DNA from: Lentibacillus daqui
Lineage (GTDB): Bacteria; Bacillota; Bacilli; Bacillales; Amphibacillaceae
Reading direction: 5' to 3'
DNA length: 64,000 bases
Assembly (NCBI RefSeq): GCF_027186265.1
Contig: NZ_CP114176.1
Location: 2,046,001 to 2,110,000 of the forward strand
Shown here: piece after piece, positions 26,420 through 35,400 of the stretch
Layout of the letters: the number at the start of each line of letters is the position of its first letter
Numbering within the stretch: the stretch's first letter is position 1
Translations under genes and position numbers: made by a program
Notes under the pieces: generated by a model
The model's input: only the letters and a program-made list of their open reading frames with translations
The model's database searches: none
Told to the model about the DNA's origin: nothing

Positions 26420-28135
26420 ATGCCATTTGACGGAATTGTTACCCGAGCCGTAACAGAAGAATTAAAAATGAACATCATTCCAGGCAGAATTGCAAAAATC
26501 TATCAACCAACTGAAACAGAACTCATTTTAACGATCCGCAGTCAAGGTAAAAATCACGCTTTATTACTCTCGATTCACCCGACCTATGCCAGGTTACATG
26601 TAACAGCTGACGAATATACAAACCCGCAAGAGCCTCCGATGTTTTGCATGCTGCTCCGGAAACACTTGACAGGAGCAACACTCGAATCCATTGAACAATA
26701 CGGGATGGAGCGGATTGTCACTTTTACTTTTAAAACACGTAATGAAATTGGTGACATCGCCTACAAAACCCTGATCATGGAGTTAATGGGTAAGCATAGC
26801 AATGTCATGCTTGTTGACCAGGAGAAAGGACATATTATTGATAGTCTAAAACATGTCCCTGCTTTTCAAAATAGTTACCGGACGATCCTGCCAGGACAGG
26901 CATATAAACTACCGCCGGCCCAGCACAAGGTGAATCCATTGGAAATAAGCGGTGAGGATTTTATTAAAAAACTGGATTTTAACGCTGGCAGAATGGATAA
27001 GCAAGTTGTTCAGATGCTTGTTGGCTTTTCACCAATGATTGCCAATGAAATTGTCCATCGAGCAAAACTGGGTTCGCAAAAAAAGTATATGGAAACATTT
27101 TTGACGGTACAGGATTCCATCAAGCACAATCGTTATACACCGGCTATCTATCATGGAAAAAAGGAAGACTTTCATGTATTGCCCATTACGCTTTATGCAG
27201 AAGAGAAGGAAGCATTTGCAACAACGAATCAGATGCTTGATACGTTTTATTCCGGGAAAGCAGAACGCGACCGCGTCAAACAACAGGCAAAAGATTTGTA
27301 CCGGATAATCAAAAATGAAAAGGACAAAAATGAACGGAAATTAAAAAAGCATGACCAAACATTAAAAAAAGCTGCAGGTGCCAACAAGTATCAACGGCTT
27401 GGTGAACTGTTAACAGCAAATATGCACATGGTAAAACCCGGCGATTCTACCGTCACGGTCATTGACTATTACGATCCCGAGCAAAAAGAAATCACCATCG
27501 ACCTCAACCCAAATAAGACGCCAAGCGAAAACGCGCAAAGCTTTTTTAAAACATACCAAAAGCTAAAAACATCAAAACAAATGGTGGAGAAAGAAATAAC
27601 CAAAACGAATGAAGAAATTGCCTATTTGGATGGTCTGCTTCAACAAATGGATACTGCACGGGAAGCGGATATTGAAGAAATTCGTGAAGAGCTTCGTGAT
27701 GAAGGTTATTTAAAAAAACAGCGGCAGCATAAAAAAAAGAAAAAACAGAACAAGCCACAACCGGAAGCATATCAATCCTCAGATGGTACACCAATCCTTG
27801 TCGGCAAAAATAATAAACAAAATGAGTATCTGACAACAAGGGTTGCCCACCGTGATGACATTTGGCTGCATACAAAGGATATTCCTGGTTCCCATGTGAT
27901 TATTCGCGATCGGGAGCCTAGTGACGATACGCTAATGGAAGCGGCACAAATCGCTGCTTATTTCAGTAAGTCCAAAGACTCCTCATCCGTACCGGTCGAC
28001 TATACGACTATCCGTCATGTCAAAAAACCAAACGGAGCCAAACCAGGCTATGTCACATACGATAATCAGAAGACACTGTTTGTAACACCGAATAAAACAG
28101 TGGTTGATCGATTAAGAGTAAAGAAAAACGGATGA
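26420..28135 (+). CDS. rqcH: Rqc2-like ribosome quality control factor RqcH (NFACT family)
   Basis: Binds stalled 50S-peptidyl-tRNA complexes and recruits tRNA-Ala to add C-terminal alanine tails that mark the peptide for degradation. 571 residues: NFACT-N (~1-175), helix-hairpin-helix (~180-235), coiled coil (~280-430 with charged KEKDKNERKLKKH), NFACT-R (~450-560, TTRVAHRDDIWLHTKDIPGSH). The N-terminal DR motif important for tailing reads Glu97-Arg98 here. The start has GAGGTG upstream. It is divergent from yloB. Confidence 0.95.
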   Translation: MPFDGIVTRAVTEELKMNIIPGRIAKIYQPTETELILTIRSQGKNHALLLSIHPTYARLHVTADEYTNPQEPPMFCMLLRKHLTGATLESIEQYGMERIVTFTFKTRNEIGDIAYKTLIMELMGKHSNVMLVDQEKGHIIDSLKHVPAFQNSYRTILPGQAYKLPPAQHKVNPLEISGEDFIKKLDFNAGRMDKQVVQMLVGFSPMIANEIVHRAKLGSQKKYMETFLTVQDSIKHNRYTPAIYHGKKEDFHVLPITLYAEEKEAFATTNQMLDTFYSGKAERDRVKQQAKDLYRIIKNEKDKNERKLKKHDQTLKKAAGANKYQRLGELLTANMHMVKPGDSTVTVIDYYDPEQKEITIDLNPNKTPSENAQSFFKTYQKLKTSKQMVEKEITKTNEEIAYLDGLLQQMDTAREADIEEIREELRDEGYLKKQRQHKKKKKQNKPQPEAYQSSDGTPILVGKNNKQNEYLTTRVAHRDDIWLHTKDIPGSHVIIRDREPSDDTLMEAAQIAAYFSKSKDSSSVPVDYTTIRHVKKPNGAKPGYVTYDNQKTLFVTPNKTVVDRLRVKKNG

Positions 28136-28156
28136 TTAGTAGGATCATCCGTTTTT
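28124..28156 (+). terminator. rqcH terminator
   Basis: AAAAACGGATGAT, a 7-base loop, ATCATCCGTTTTT. The left arm overlaps the stop codon of rqcH. The flanking A and T runs make it usable from both sides. Confidence 0.88.
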
Positions 28157-28470
28157 CCAATTATGTCTGATGTAAGTTGTGTTCCTTGGCTCTAAGAAAA
28201 CAAGAGCATTTTGAAGATATTTTAATTATATAGAGGGAGGTTTAAGCTATCATGAATCCTTGATTTAAGAATGAATTCTGGACCGAATCCCTTTCCACAA
28301 GATTTTGCACCAGTAACACTGCTCTTAAGATCGATCAATTACAGAATTAGCACTTAAGCACCGGGCTTATGCCTTGTTTATTTATTTTCCCCTCCGTTGC
28401 CCAGCTTTTATGTTTAATTTGCCTCATGGAGTTCATAATATAAAAAAGAATTACAGAGAGGATGAATTTA
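28157..28470. other. intergenic stretch without a recognisable gene
   Basis: About 310 bases between rqcH and the DUF3189 gene. Frames are broken by frequent stops, and no hairpin-T terminator or RNA structure stands out. It marks the left edge of the accessory region; GAGAGG at 28456-28461 serves the next gene. Confidence 0.5.
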
Positions 28471-28977
28471 GTGATATTTATTTACAACGATTACGGAGGA
28501 ACACATACAACTTCGTTAGTGGCCGCTTATCATCTTAAAAAACTCCCAACTGATAGAACACTTACGAAAGAAGAAATTATTAATGTAGATTATTTCAACA
28601 AATTAACAAAGCATGATTTCGGAAAGCTTATATTTCATGGATTGGATGAAGATGGAAATGCTGTCTATACCATAGGTAGAAAAAATGATAAATATGTCGT
28701 ACCGGCACTACAAAACTTCAGTACATTGTTACAGAAAAATTATAATCTTGATGAAAAGATAATACTTTCGAATACTTCACCAACGGTACCAATTGCTATG
28801 ACAATTGGAGGGTTATTCTCCAGAGGCCTGCACATTGACTTTATCGGCGTCCCTTTACTCATTACTGGCGCTAAGCAATGTTGCGGCCGTATAAAGCGAT
28901 TGGTTGAACATACAAAAAAGGTAAGCTGTTCCAGGGATAGTAAAATTATTGTTTTAGAAAATAAATCATATAAATAG
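28471..28977 (+). CDS. DUF3189 family protein
   Basis: About 168 residues; the family is found in spore-forming Bacillota and its function is unknown. The N-terminal signature IYNDYGGTHTTSLVAAYHL and the later GVPLLITGAKQCCGRIKRLVE are recognised. I prefer the GTG start at 28471 because AGAGAGG lies nine bases upstream; the ATG at 28462 would overlap that site. No partner gene is apparent; it stands alone before the DUF1259 gene. Confidence 0.75.
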   Translation: MIFIYNDYGGTHTTSLVAAYHLKKLPTDRTLTKEEIINVDYFNKLTKHDFGKLIFHGLDEDGNAVYTIGRKNDKYVVPALQNFSTLLQKNYNLDEKIILSNTSPTVPIAMTIGGLFSRGLHIDFIGVPLLITGAKQCCGRIKRLVEHTKKVSCSRDSKIIVLENKSYK

Positions 28978-29093
28978 TCATTTCGGGTTCCTGCTTTTGC
29001 TAACCGGTTCAAATCAATTCTGTTTGTAAAACACACGATGCATTTTACACTACATATAATGTTTAGGGGTTAAATGCATTGGAGGTAAAAAGA

Positions 29094-29750
29094 TTGATTT
29101 ATGATGAGTGGAAAGATTATCTAAATGCGGCAAATCATTGGTTGAATCAATTGGAAGAAATGATCAATGAGCTTAATCGTAATGAGCGGATGAGTATTCT
29201 TTGTAGTAATATCGTACAATTACGTGAAGAGATGCAGAAAAAGGATAAACAAGACAAAGCATTCATTATCAAATTGATGGATGAGGTAAAACGCGATTAT
29301 GATATCCTTAACCAAAGAATATCACCAAGGAAAACAGGAACAAGCATGGGTGAATCCATTTGCAACCAATTCGCTGATGCGCTTCACGGGCCGGGAAAAT
29401 TCAGTGACAATGTGTGCTCTGTAGAACTTACAAGGGATTTTAATGTAACTATTATGGGAAAAGATGCTTCCTCCGCCCTGGAAGCAAATGTATCTTTCGA
29501 GTCCTTAGATCAGGAAGGAAATGCCTTAAACATGTCGGAAATAACAATTCTGGAAGATGAGGTTGCACCATTTACACGCGCGCTTACTCAACAGGGGTTA
29601 ACGGTTACTGCTCTCCATAACCATTGGATATACTCAGACCCGGTTATTCTTTATATACACATCCTATCTGTTGAGCCCCCTATTAAGTTTGCAAAAAAAA
29701 TGGCAAAGGCTTTTACCGCTTTACAAAGTTATCCTGTTACCAGCGGATGA
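29094..29750 (+). CDS. DUF1259 (LppY/LpqO) family protein
   Basis: About 218 residues. The C-terminal part (from ~95) shows the DUF1259 signature: DFNVTIMGKDASSALEA, then VAPFTRALTQQGLTVTALHNHW and PVILYIHI. The histidines around HNHW suggest metal binding, but function is unknown. The N-terminal ~85 residues are helical and charged. The start is TTG 29094 with GGAGGT seven bases upstream; the TTG at 29079 precedes the site and is rejected. Confidence 0.72.
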   Translation: MIYDEWKDYLNAANHWLNQLEEMINELNRNERMSILCSNIVQLREEMQKKDKQDKAFIIKLMDEVKRDYDILNQRISPRKTGTSMGESICNQFADALHGPGKFSDNVCSVELTRDFNVTIMGKDASSALEANVSFESLDQEGNALNMSEITILEDEVAPFTRALTQQGLTVTALHNHWIYSDPVILYIHILSVEPPIKFAKKMAKAFTALQSYPVTSG

Positions 29751-30194
29751 GTGTATCAATCAATCTATCATTATGTTGAATTTTCTTTTAATACTGAATT
29801 TAGAGACAGCATATCACACAATAAAAGCGAGCCAAGGGATCTAGGTTATTAACGAAATGGCTACTCTAAGGGAATCTTAGGATGGAGAATATGGTACAGT
29901 CAATGAATTGCGTATTGAGCTTCTTATAGCAGTAATAAGGGGCAGGTACTTCTTCATGTCCCTACCTTATTTTTTTATGCCTCTGTTGATTTTAACTTTT
30001 TTTACCTCAATTAATGCCTTACATATTCTATGGCAGGCCTTCTTGCTGGATAACCTCCGAAAAAGCATTCTTAAAAAGACTGACCAATCCCCTTACAACC
30101 AATTAATGCAACTATTTTAAAAGTCACTAATGATTTTGTCCGTTCCATTTTTTATTAATTAATCATCTAATAAATAAAGGAGTTGAAAACAAAT
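29751..30194. other. intergenic stretch, ~440 bases
   Basis: No convincing gene. A hydrophobic 70-codon frame at 29908-30120 lacks a ribosome-binding site and family features. A weak hairpin AATAAGG...CCTTATTTTTTT near 29935-29977 may be a plus-strand terminator. AAGGAG at the right end belongs to the CotD-like gene. Confidence 0.4.
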
Positions 30195-30386
30195 ATGTTT
30201 CACAAAAGACCGATCTTTTGTCCACCAAAATATCATGTTAGAAATAAATATGTTAGACGAGTCCATCCAATCATTCATCCAGTTGTCCATGTTAATCGTA
30301 TTAATGTAGTAGATGTACCAAAGCATATTGTTAAACCAATAAGAAGAACTGAAGTGGTGCAGCATAGGCGAAAGTTTCATTGCTGA
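30195..30386 (+). CDS. CotD-like spore coat protein
   Basis: 63-residue very basic, His/Pro/Val-rich protein (MFHKRPIFCPPKYHV at the start, repeated VHP/VNR/VPKH motifs) resembling short CotD-type inner coat proteins. AAGGAG is 12 bases before the ATG. No membrane segment. Neighbouring YjcZ-type gene on the same strand supports expression in the mother cell during sporulation (inference). Family assignment is by composition and the N-terminal motif, so it is moderate. Confidence 0.65.
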   Translation: MFHKRPIFCPPKYHVRNKYVRRVHPIIHPVVHVNRINVVDVPKHIVKPIRRTEVVQHRRKFHC

Positions 30387-30463
30387 TAAATTCCACACTT
30401 GTCCATTACAAAGCATATTATTAATTCATAGACTATGGTATCGATTAAAAAGGGGGTGTAGCC

Positions 30464-30571
30464 ATGAGCTACGATGGCGGACACGGTATGGGTGCAGGAT
30501 TTGCATTAATTGTTGTACTCTTCATCCTCCTAATCATTGTTGGCACTGCGTATGTAGGTGGTGGATACTAG
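30464..30571 (+). CDS. YjcZ family sporulation peptide
   Basis: 35-residue peptide: a glycine-rich head (MSYDGGHGMG) followed by a single membrane-spanning helix (FALIVVLFILLIIVGTAYVG). This is the YjcZ/short sporulation membrane-protein pattern widespread in bacilli. AGGGGGTG precedes the ATG by seven bases. It is below usual size cut-offs for gene finding. Confidence 0.88.
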   Translation: MSYDGGHGMGAGFALIVVLFILLIIVGTAYVGGGY

Positions 30572-30610
30572 TCGGCTCTTAGTCTATACCATTAGAAATC
30601 AAACCACCAT

Positions 30611-30650
30611 GGAAGAGGAGCATGATGTTGATTGCTTCTCTTCCTGTCTT
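30611..30650 (+). terminator. terminator downstream of the YjcZ-type gene
   Basis: The 12-base stem GGAAGAGGAGCA / TGCTTCTCTTCC contains one G-T pair and has a 10-base loop; the short T-rich tail TGTCTTTG follows. It sits 40 bases after the stop codon. Confidence 0.6.
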
Positions 30651-30773
30651 TGTGCCATTTGTGGTATATCCTTATAATACTTTTAACATAAGGTTCCTCT
30701 TAGACAAATACATTCAAAAGGGTAAATTGGTGCAATTTGTTCAATTTCACAGTAGGATCATCCATTTTTCTTT

Positions 30774-31196
30774 TTATTCCACTGCTTCCGGATTCAGTTC
30801 TACTTCTATATTACCTCTTGTTGCTTTTGAATATGGGCATGCTTGATGGGCATCTTCGGTAAGCTGTTGCGCGTCTTCCGGATTGACGCCTTTGATTTTT
30901 ACATTTAATTTAACCGCGATTTTAAACCCGTTATCTTCCGGATCCTTACAAAAGCTGACATCAGCGGTTGTTTCTGAATCAATTTTCTTATCCTGTTGTG
31001 AGGCAACCAGGTTTAGTGCTCCGTCGAAACACGCCGAATATGCAGCCGCGAAAAGTTGTTCCGGATTGGATCCTTTCGCTTCTTTATTTGTTGCCGGATT
31101 AACAAGATTCAAATCGATTAAACCATCACTTGATTTCACATGTCCATCACGACCATTCTTTGCTGTAGCACTTGACGTAAATATAACATTACTCAT
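30774..31196 (-). CDS. organic hydroperoxide resistance protein, Ohr/OsmC family
   Basis: Thiol peroxidase reducing organic hydroperoxides. 140 residues from ATG 31196 (AAGGAG upstream). The two redox cysteines are visible in AAYSACFDGAL and AHQACPYSKATRG. N-terminal TSSATAKNGRDGHV and GSNPEQLFAA are typical of Ohr rather than OsmC proper. It neighbours a LysR-type gene on the same strand. An OhrR-type MarR repressor is not present here. Confidence 0.9.
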   Translation of the reverse strand: MSNVIFTSSATAKNGRDGHVKSSDGLIDLNLVNPATNKEAKGSNPEQLFAAAYSACFDGALNLVASQQDKKIDSETTADVSFCKDPEDNGFKIAVKLNVKIKGVNPEDAQQLTEDAHQACPYSKATRGNIEVELNPEAVE

Positions 31197-31287
31197 GATC
31201 GAAACACTCCTTTTGAACAAGTATTTATAGTTATTTGTTCCTCATTGTCCAGGCTATTAAACATAATCGAGAAAAGTCAGATTTTCA

Positions 31288-32148
31288 CTACAGGAATGTT
31301 TTCTCATTGATTAGGGAAATAAACCGATCCACCTGTGGTAATTTCCGGGAGTCTTCCTGGTAGCAAATCCACGTATCTCTGGTTACACTTTCCCCGTTCA
31401 TTTTTAATGGGATGTGCGGATATTCATCCATCAATCGGTCGGCAACACTCTTTGGCAAAACCGCCATTCCCAATCCTTCTTTCATAAATTGCTTACATGT
31501 CTCAATTTGATCCACCGTAATCATCTTGACAGGCTTGATCTGATCCTGATGATAATAAAGCCAATTATCAACGGCTTCGTGCATACTATCGTCACTCTTG
31601 AAGGAAATCAGCGGCCGCTCCTTTAGACCCGCTTTTGGGAATGTTACGGTATCGAAAAGGAATAACGGATCATCAAACAAGCGCTCGCAGGTTGAGTCTT
31701 TCAATGTTTCGCCACGAATGATGCAGACATGGTAATTTTTATGATCACGCTTGATCGCTTCACTTAATCCAGTTACAAGATCAATCGCAACTTTTGGATA
31801 AGAACGCGTATATTCCGCTAAAATTCCCGGCAAGAACCGTTGACTAACCAGCGTAGAACAGGCAATGGATAAGGTTCCCCGGATGTCATCACCAGACTCA
31901 GCCAATTGATTTTTAAACGCCTTTTCCTTGTTCACTACATCATTTGCATGATCCAAAATCATCTCTCCGGCCGGTGTTAATACAAGGCTTTTGGATGTAC
32001 GAATAAAGATAGTCGTACCAAAATATTCTTCAATATATTTAAGACGCTGGGTAACTGCCGGCTGTGATATCAGTATCGCCTTGGCAGTCCCGCGAATCGT
32101 ACCAATTTCCTGTAATTTTAATAATAGCTCGTAATCCTCGATTTTCAT
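31288..32148 (-). CDS. LysR family transcriptional regulator
   Basis: 286 residues: winged helix-turn-helix (~1-60, GTIRGTAKAILISQPAVTQRL) and a substrate-binding domain (~90-280). GGGGAG lies ten bases before the ATG. Target and ligand are unknown; candidates are the divergent methyltransferase gene and ohr downstream. Confidence 0.88.
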   Translation of the reverse strand: MKIEDYELLLKLQEIGTIRGTAKAILISQPAVTQRLKYIEEYFGTTIFIRTSKSLVLTPAGEMILDHANDVVNKEKAFKNQLAESGDDIRGTLSIACSTLVSQRFLPGILAEYTRSYPKVAIDLVTGLSEAIKRDHKNYHVCIIRGETLKDSTCERLFDDPLFLFDTVTFPKAGLKERPLISFKSDDSMHEAVDNWLYYHQDQIKPVKMITVDQIETCKQFMKEGLGMAVLPKSVADRLMDEYPHIPLKMNGESVTRDTWICYQEDSRKLPQVDRFISLINEKTFL

Positions 32149-32263
32149 CGTATTTAGGCTCCCCTAAGTATAATTATCTGTTATTACATTCGATTATAAA
32201 TTAATATTTTACTTATTGCATGCAAAAGCATATGATATTAGTAAAAACACTGGAGGCGAGTGT

Positions 32264-33037
32264 ATGAATGAAAAAGATAGGGTGCGGCAAGTATTCTCCA
32301 AAAATAAAGATTCATATATCACAAGTTCGACCCATTCCAACATAAACGATTTAGTAAAGATGAGGGAATGGCTAAACCCGAAACAAAATACTAAAGCGCT
32401 GGATATTGCAACGGGCGGCGGGCATGTTGCCAAATATTTATCACCTTATGTTAGTGAAATTGTTGCCACAGACTTGACTGAAGAAATGCTTAAAAATACG
32501 GCAAACCATTTAAAAGACTACCAAAATATTCGCTTTACAGCTGCTGATGCCGAGAATTTACCTTTTTCGGATCATACATTTGAAATTGTCACATGCCGAA
32601 TAGCAGCCCACCATTTTCCCAATCCGGATTTATTTCTTGCCGAGGTGAGACGCGTATTAAAAACGGATGGGCAATTCCTATTGATCGACAACGTTGCCCC
32701 GAAAGACAATGGACTTGATCATTTCTACAATACATTGGAAAAAATGCGTGATCCAAGTCATGTTCGAGCGCGGTCGATCTCACAATGGAAGTCCATGTTA
32801 GACAAGGAACATTTACAGATAGTAAAAGAAACAACCCGCAAAAAGACCCTGCCATTTCGCGAATGGGCACAACGAACACTGCAAACGGAGGAAGAAATAA
32901 ATAACGTGGAAGACTATTTATTGAATACGAAGCAGGATATTCAAAATTATTTTCAGATCAAAGTGAAAAATCAACATGTGGAAAGGTTTGCTGTTGATGA
33001 GTGGATGGTTCTTGTTAAACATAGGTGCGAACAGTAA
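32264..33037 (+). CDS. class I SAM-dependent methyltransferase
   Basis: 257 residues. Motif I LDIATGGGHVAKYL, the acidic ATDLTEEML strand, DAENLPFSDHTFEIVTCR and the later LLIDNVAPKDN show a UbiE/YcgJ-like fold. The ATG at 32264 follows GGAGGCGAG; earlier in-frame starts at 32216 lack a site. Substrate unknown. It is divergent from the LysR gene, with about 115 bases between. Confidence 0.85.
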   Translation: MNEKDRVRQVFSKNKDSYITSSTHSNINDLVKMREWLNPKQNTKALDIATGGGHVAKYLSPYVSEIVATDLTEEMLKNTANHLKDYQNIRFTAADAENLPFSDHTFEIVTCRIAAHHFPNPDLFLAEVRRVLKTDGQFLLIDNVAPKDNGLDHFYNTLEKMRDPSHVRARSISQWKSMLDKEHLQIVKETTRKKTLPFREWAQRTLQTEEEINNVEDYLLNTKQDIQNYFQIKVKNQHVERFAVDEWMVLVKHRCEQ

Positions 33038-33278
33038 GCGTTAACTGTTCGACTTGAATGGAACAGTCTTTATATGGCCCCCCACTTCACATTTATCGGC
33101 GATTTCAACATGTTTTACGGCGATTTTCATATTCCAGGAAGTTTCTACGTTGAGACGGCTTTACCTAACACAGTTTAAAACAAAAAAGCGATGACAGGCG
33201 CCCGCCCGCTTTGACCAGGAGAAAACTGTTTTTTATTTAAGAAATGTTCCTTTTAACACATACGTAGACACAATTTAA

Positions 33279-33491
33279 TTAGCGATAGAGGACGGAATAT
33301 ATTATAAATCCTAATATGATTACAAGCAGAAGTATTCCAGTACCCTTCCATCCCAAACTACCTATCAAATCAACAAGACTGCCATTGTTTGATCTGTTAA
33401 AAGCTTCGTTAACATTGCCTGTTGGGTTTCTCTGTGATTCCTCTTGCTTTAACCTTTCCCTTTTTTGTTCTGGAGTTTCTTTGTCACTCAT
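33279..33491 (-). CDS. small membrane protein, DUF6366-like
   Basis: 70 residues. The charged N-terminus begins MSDKETPEQKRERLKQEE, followed by NVNEAFNRSNNGSLVDLIGSL and a single C-terminal membrane helix (GILLLVIILGFIIYSVL). The pattern matches the DUF6366 family of bacilli as I remember it; function unknown. GGGGGG lies five bases before the ATG. Confidence 0.65.
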   Translation of the reverse strand: MSDKETPEQKRERLKQEESQRNPTGNVNEAFNRSNNGSLVDLIGSLGWKGTGILLLVIILGFIIYSVLYR

Positions 33492-33615
33492 CAAATCCCC
33501 CCCATTAAAACGTTGGTACTCTACACCCTTACAATACGACCCTTATATTCGGAAATTCTCATTCCGGATGCTTAGCATACCAAAACTGCGGATGCCTATA
33601 CAGAATTAACCACCT

Positions 33616-33906
33616 TCATAAGAAAACCAGAATCGGAGGTAACAACAATAATAATATTGAAATAAATACAAGCGATTTTGATACCCATTTAGAGAGTTTT
33701 TTTCTTCCCTTGCCCGTGTACCAACCGCTAAATTGCAATTTATTCCTATACAGAAGAAAAAATAAAACAAGAATTGCTATATAACCTATCCAGCCATATT
33801 TATCGGCATCAATTCCAGAATACAAATTATATAAAAGAGAACCCAAAATTCCATAGAAAAATACAAAAATCACAGTAATCCTCATTAATTCTAATAGCGT
33901 CTTCAT
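33616..33906 (-). CDS. hypothetical small membrane protein
   Basis: 96 residues with three predicted membrane segments (about 7-28, 40-56 and 75-95) and a basic loop (GKGRKKLSKW). I do not recognise a family. It shares orientation with the DUF6366-like gene 120 bases downstream. Confidence 0.55.
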   Translation of the reverse strand: MKTLLELMRITVIFVFFYGILGSLLYNLYSGIDADKYGWIGYIAILVLFFLLYRNKLQFSGWYTGKGRKKLSKWVSKSLVFISILLLLLPPILVFL

Positions 33907-34080
33907 CTACAACACTCTCCAACGTTAACCTTAACAGATCTTATTTCATTTAGGGACTGATTCTGAATAAGACGATTATTCTTTCTCGATAGATCTTATT
34001 ATAAGTCTTTCTCCGTGATCAGTCCGGTTCAGAAAAACGCACTCTTAATTCGATTAATGCACTCATTTATCGAATGACCT

Positions 34081-34605
34081 TCAAACCATTTTGTACATTA
34101 GAATATCATCTATGTATGTATTTTCATCTAGTTTAATTTCATTAACTTTACGCCCTTCTACTGCAAAACCCATTCTCTTATATAACTCTATTGCTCTATC
34201 ATTAGTTGAAAAGACGCCCAAACTCACTTTTTCAATGTAATGATTTTGTTCAGCCCAATTTAACATTGTACTGACAAGCTGCTTACCTAGACCCACATTC
34301 CTATAATCTTTTAATAACATCATGCCGAATGTGCCAACATGAGATAATCTTTTTAAGGGTGAAGAATGAAATTTTAGCCATCCAACAACTTCATTATTCA
34401 CTTCAGCGACAAGCAATGTTTCTCTTTTATTTTCCATAATTTCTTGTATTTCATCCTCTTGCTCTTGCAAAGTACTTTTAAATTCATCTGAAGTTGTTAT
34501 GAAATAGTTTTTTTCGGAAATAACATCTCGTTGAATATTTAAGATTGTTTGTGCGTCATTTTTGCGAACGAACCGTATAACAGGATGTGTTTCATCTTTT
34601 TCCAT
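34081..34605 (-). CDS. GNAT family N-acetyltransferase
   Basis: 174-residue GNAT domain. The acetyl-CoA loop DYRNVGLGKQLVSTML and the C-terminal NDRAIELYKRMGFAVEGR motif are clear. AGGAAGGAG precedes the ATG. Substrate unknown. It lies next to a decayed aminoglycoside nucleotidyltransferase gene, but no resistance role is shown. Confidence 0.87.
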   Translation of the reverse strand: MEKDETHPVIRFVRKNDAQTILNIQRDVISEKNYFITTSDEFKSTLQEQEDEIQEIMENKRETLLVAEVNNEVVGWLKFHSSPLKRLSHVGTFGMMLLKDYRNVGLGKQLVSTMLNWAEQNHYIEKVSLGVFSTNDRAIELYKRMGFAVEGRKVNEIKLDENTYIDDILMYKMV

Positions 34606-34795
34606 AGGTTTTCTCCTTCCTCATACTAAAATAAATATAGTTGATAAACAAAGGAAATATCCGTCATTCCCATTCTTGGTTGTAAAGCTAGAGTTAATTC
34701 TCAAAAATTCGCCACGTTTAACACGTCAAGGCACTTATAGCGGAACTTGTCGTGCGCCTGTTCGCAGAAAAATATTCATATTAAACTAAGCATCA

Positions 34796-35228
34796 TTAGT
34801 GTAATAACCCTTGCACCTTTTCTTCCATATAGTCCCTTAGCAATTTAAGTCCATCCTTATCAAAGGAAAGTGTCTTTCTTATCCGTGTAAATATCAACTA
34901 CTTTTCTCACTATAATTCTTAAATCTTGTGGTAATGTTTTTAGTCCCCAGTTACCAGCTTCTAGCTTTGATGAAATAACCCCTTCTTTTAGATACCAATA
35001 CACTCTTATCATATTTAACGAACAATAAACCGGTTCGTCTTCAATACTCTGCAAACAATCCTGAAAATCGCCTACTATTGACGATATATAATTTGATCGT
35101 GGAACTAAAGGGAAAACCTTACCAATGGGGTCGCCAACTACACATATACCTCTATGGTTAGTTATTGTTACGTGAGCTGCCAAATCTGTATCGGTGTTAA
35201 TATCTTCATTTAAAAATTTGAATGTACC
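34796..35228 (-). pseudogene. aminoglycoside nucleotidyltransferase-like gene, C-terminal fragment
   Basis: C-terminal part of an ANT/AadA-like nucleotidyltransferase (DUF4111-type C domain): TFKFLNEDINTDTDLAAHV, then NHRGICVVGDPIGKVFP, then PVYCSLNMIRVYWYLKEGV. It has no start codon of its own. The fragment continues the N-terminal piece at 37383-37745: removing 35229-37382 joins AGG to GGT and gives an unbroken DLLRGTFKFLNED reading. Near 34858 a second lesion shifts the frame; one fewer C there would add FDKDGLKLLRDYMEEK to the end. The gene is therefore inactivated by an insertion and probably also by an indel. Confidence 0.82.
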
Positions 35229-35400
35229 GCACTCCTTTGTTTATTTAAACCTAACCGAAATTAAGCCTAAAATTAATCAAAGACCTCTTCTCTATTACCA
35301 AGAAGAATGTTTGTTTCACCCCCCGGATTTACTTCCCGAGGCCAGCAGATGGGGTCAAACCACAAGCAATCTTTGCCTGTTTAAAATCCCACCACACTGT
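35229..35400 (-). ncRNA. candidate TnpB guide RNA (omega/reRNA) region
   Basis: In IS605/IS607 elements a guide RNA overlaps the 3' end of tnpB and runs across the element's right end into flanking DNA. Here that interval is the minus-strand stretch from the last tnpB codons to 35229, with a GC-rich hairpin-capable part near 35325-35390. The guide would read into the nucleotidyltransferase fragment, starting GGTACATTC. The position is inferred by family analogy; no RNA structure was computed. Confidence 0.35.

Noticed and set aside
29908..30120. 70-codon hydrophobic plus-strand frame
   Set aside because: No convincing start site, no family features, and it spans a weak hairpin with a T run.
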